From Stomatobaculum longum (GTDB taxonomy: Bacteria; Bacillota; Clostridia; Lachnospirales; Lachnospiraceae): a stretch of DNA of 64,000 nt. The stretch is taken from the NCBI GenBank assembly GCA_000242235.1, contig JH590863.1, positions 517,311 through 581,310 of the forward strand. The letters run 5' to 3'. The translations under genes and the position numbers were made by a program. This document shows, one piece after another, positions 62,988-64,000 of the stretch. A model generated the notes under the pieces. The model was not told where the DNA came from, ran no database searches, and saw nothing but the letters and a program-made list of their open reading frames with translations. Each line of letters starts with the position of its first letter. The stretch's first letter is position 1.

Positions 62988-63104
62988 TCCGGTGTCGATG
63001 CGTCTTCTTGAAACACCCGTTCCCATCCCGAACACGACGGTTAAGAGGAAGACGGCCGAAGGTACTATGCTGGTAACGGTATGGGAGAATAGGCGGGCGC
63101 CGGA
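62988..63104 (+). rRNA. rrf: 5S ribosomal RNA, between 16S and 23S
   Basis: About 116 bases. Helix I is CCGGTGTC (from 62989) with GGCGCCGG (to 63103); loop regions CCCGTTCCCATCCCGAACAC and GGTACTATGCTGGTAACGG are typical 5S. Located 60 bases after the 16S and before tRNA-Ala and 23S, not at the operon end as usual. Confidence 0.93.
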
Positions 63105-63111
63105 TTATTAT

Positions 63112-63184
63112 GGGGGTGTAGCTCAGTTGGGAGAGCACCTGCCTTGCAAGCAGGGGGTCAAGAGTTCGAATCTCTCCATCTCCA
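63112..63184 (+). tRNA. tRNA-Ala(TGC)
   Basis: 73 bases: GGGGGTG/CATCTCC acceptor with wobble pairs, D-arm GCTCAGTTGGGAGAGC, anticodon loop CTTGCAA (TGC), T-loop AGTTCGAATCT, A discriminator. Spacer tRNA of the rRNA operon. Confidence 0.95.
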
Positions 63185-63313
63185 TTTTGCACCTTGAAAA
63201 TCGCATACAGAATGAATATTCAATTTTAGAATATCTAGACATCCGAGGTGATACGACGAAAGTTGTATCCAAGATATAAACGTATGCTCTGTGAAAGCAG
63301 AGCGACCAACCCG

Positions 63314-63337
63314 CATGTTCTTGCGCTAGAGAACATG
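63314..63337 (+). other. rRNA processing stem before 23S
   Basis: CATGTTCT-TGCGCTAG-AGAACATG forms a hairpin immediately upstream of the 23S 5' end. Confidence 0.5.
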
Positions 63338-63342
63338 TAAGA

Positions 63343-64000
63343 GGTTAAACAAAAAAGAGCGTAGGGCGGATGCCTTGGCACTAAGAGCCGATGAAGGACG
63401 TGATAAGCTGCGATAAGCTGCGGGGAAGAGCAAATATCTATTGATCCGCAGATTTCCGAATGGGGAAACCTACTGCAGAAGAGCTGCAGTGACTGTGCGT
63501 GAATCCATAGCGTACAGCCGGGAACCCGCTGAACTGAAACATCTGAGTAGGCGGAGGAAGAGAAAACAACAGTGATTCCGTAAGTAGCGGCGAGCGAACG
63601 CGGAAGAGCCCAAACCGCAGTGCGTGCACTGCGGGGTTCGGACTGCACACGGGAATTGAATCGTTACCGGAAAGACTTTGGAACAGTCTGCCAGAGAGGG
63701 TGAAAGCCCCGTACGGGAAAACGAGTTGAGACCCAGCAGGATCCAGAGTACCACGAGACACGTGAAACCTTGTGGGAAGGCGGGGGGACCACCCCCTAAG
63801 GCTAAATACTACTTAGTGACCGATAGTGCATAGTACTGTGAAGGAAAGGTGAAAAGGACCCCGGGAGGGGAGTGAAAAAGAACCTGAAACCCTATGTTTA
63901 CATGCAGTGGAAGTGCGATACATGAACGCACAACCGCGTACTTTTTGTAGAACGGTCCGGCGAGTTGCCGGTGCTGGCAAGGTTAAGGACTACAGGTCCG
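63343..64000 (+). rRNA. rrl: 23S ribosomal RNA (5' part, cut by window end)
   Basis: Begins near GGTTAAACAAAAAAGAGC and matches the 23S 5' domain (GGATGCCTTGGCAC, GATGAAGGACGTG, AGTAGCGGCGAGCGAACG, GGGGGACCACCC). About 658 of some 2900 bases are in the window. Confidence 0.96.

Overview
The window is a high-GC stretch of a Clostridia chromosome, most likely Lachnospiraceae. The evidence is a 16S rRNA gene of clostridial cluster XIVa character (61394-62925), a SCIFF peptide with its radical-SAM maturase next to secDF, tgt and yajC, a fused SecDF, and two-component/ABC clusters with Gram-positive architecture. Genus is not resolved from the sequence alone. Nearly all genes lie on the plus strand, are tightly packed and often overlap by 4 bases.

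Layout. 1-3.3 kb: a YcsI-like hydro-lyase/cyclase, the wreck of a RelB/RelE-type toxin-antitoxin locus, and a convergent EamA exporter and D-amino-acid transaminase pair sharing one terminator. 3.4-11.8 kb: cardiolipin synthase, MscS channel, DegV, RlmI-type methyltransferase, ribosomal protein L33 behind a structured leader, uracil-DNA glycosylase, UppP, signal peptidase II and a CBS/HlyC membrane protein. 11.8-17.4 kb: SCIFF peptide, its maturase, SecDF, Tgt and YajC. 17.4-23.1 kb: a TetR repressor divergent from a large unknown membrane-anchored protein, then murA and metK. 23.2-31.1 kb: two back-to-back two-component systems followed by an unknown two-TM protein and an ABC exporter. 31.2-34.4 kb: SPFH/zinc-ribbon/TPM genes resembling Bacillus ydjI-ydjG-ydjH without the PspA gene. 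34.4-43.2 kb: thrC, a CooS-family carbon-monoxide-dehydrogenase-like gene, hpf, secA, prfB. 43.3-49.4 kb: an overlapping operon ACT-hom-tsaE-tsaB-rimI-rnz-tsaD-ispD, joining homoserine synthesis, the tRNA t6A machinery and isoprenoid synthesis. 49.4-60.7 kb: Fe-S aldo/keto reductase, ECF S-component, P-loop kinase, tRNA-Ser(TGA), an amylosucrase-like enzyme with a long Ala/Lys/Glu tail, a HAD phosphatase, a sucrose-type PTS permease with HPr and enzyme I, and a region of decayed repeats. 60.8-64 kb: an rRNA operon in the unusual order tRNA-Ser(GGA)-16S-5S-tRNA-Ala(TGC)-23S (23S cut by the window end).

The most unusual item is the CooS-family protein at 36097-38316. It carries a roughly 57-residue N-terminal tail with 20 histidines, mostly in strict His-X alternation, and has Asp where the canonical DVQC cysteine ligand of the Ni-Fe C-cluster should be, while all other cluster ligands are kept. 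It stands alone, without CooC, CooF, CooJ or acetyl-CoA synthase genes nearby. Other points of note are the rRNA gene order, an HPr with Lys at position 46, a prfB without the programmed frameshift, a sucrose PTS beside an amylosucrase-like enzyme with no visible sucrose-6-phosphate hydrolase, and a probable attenuator before rpmG.
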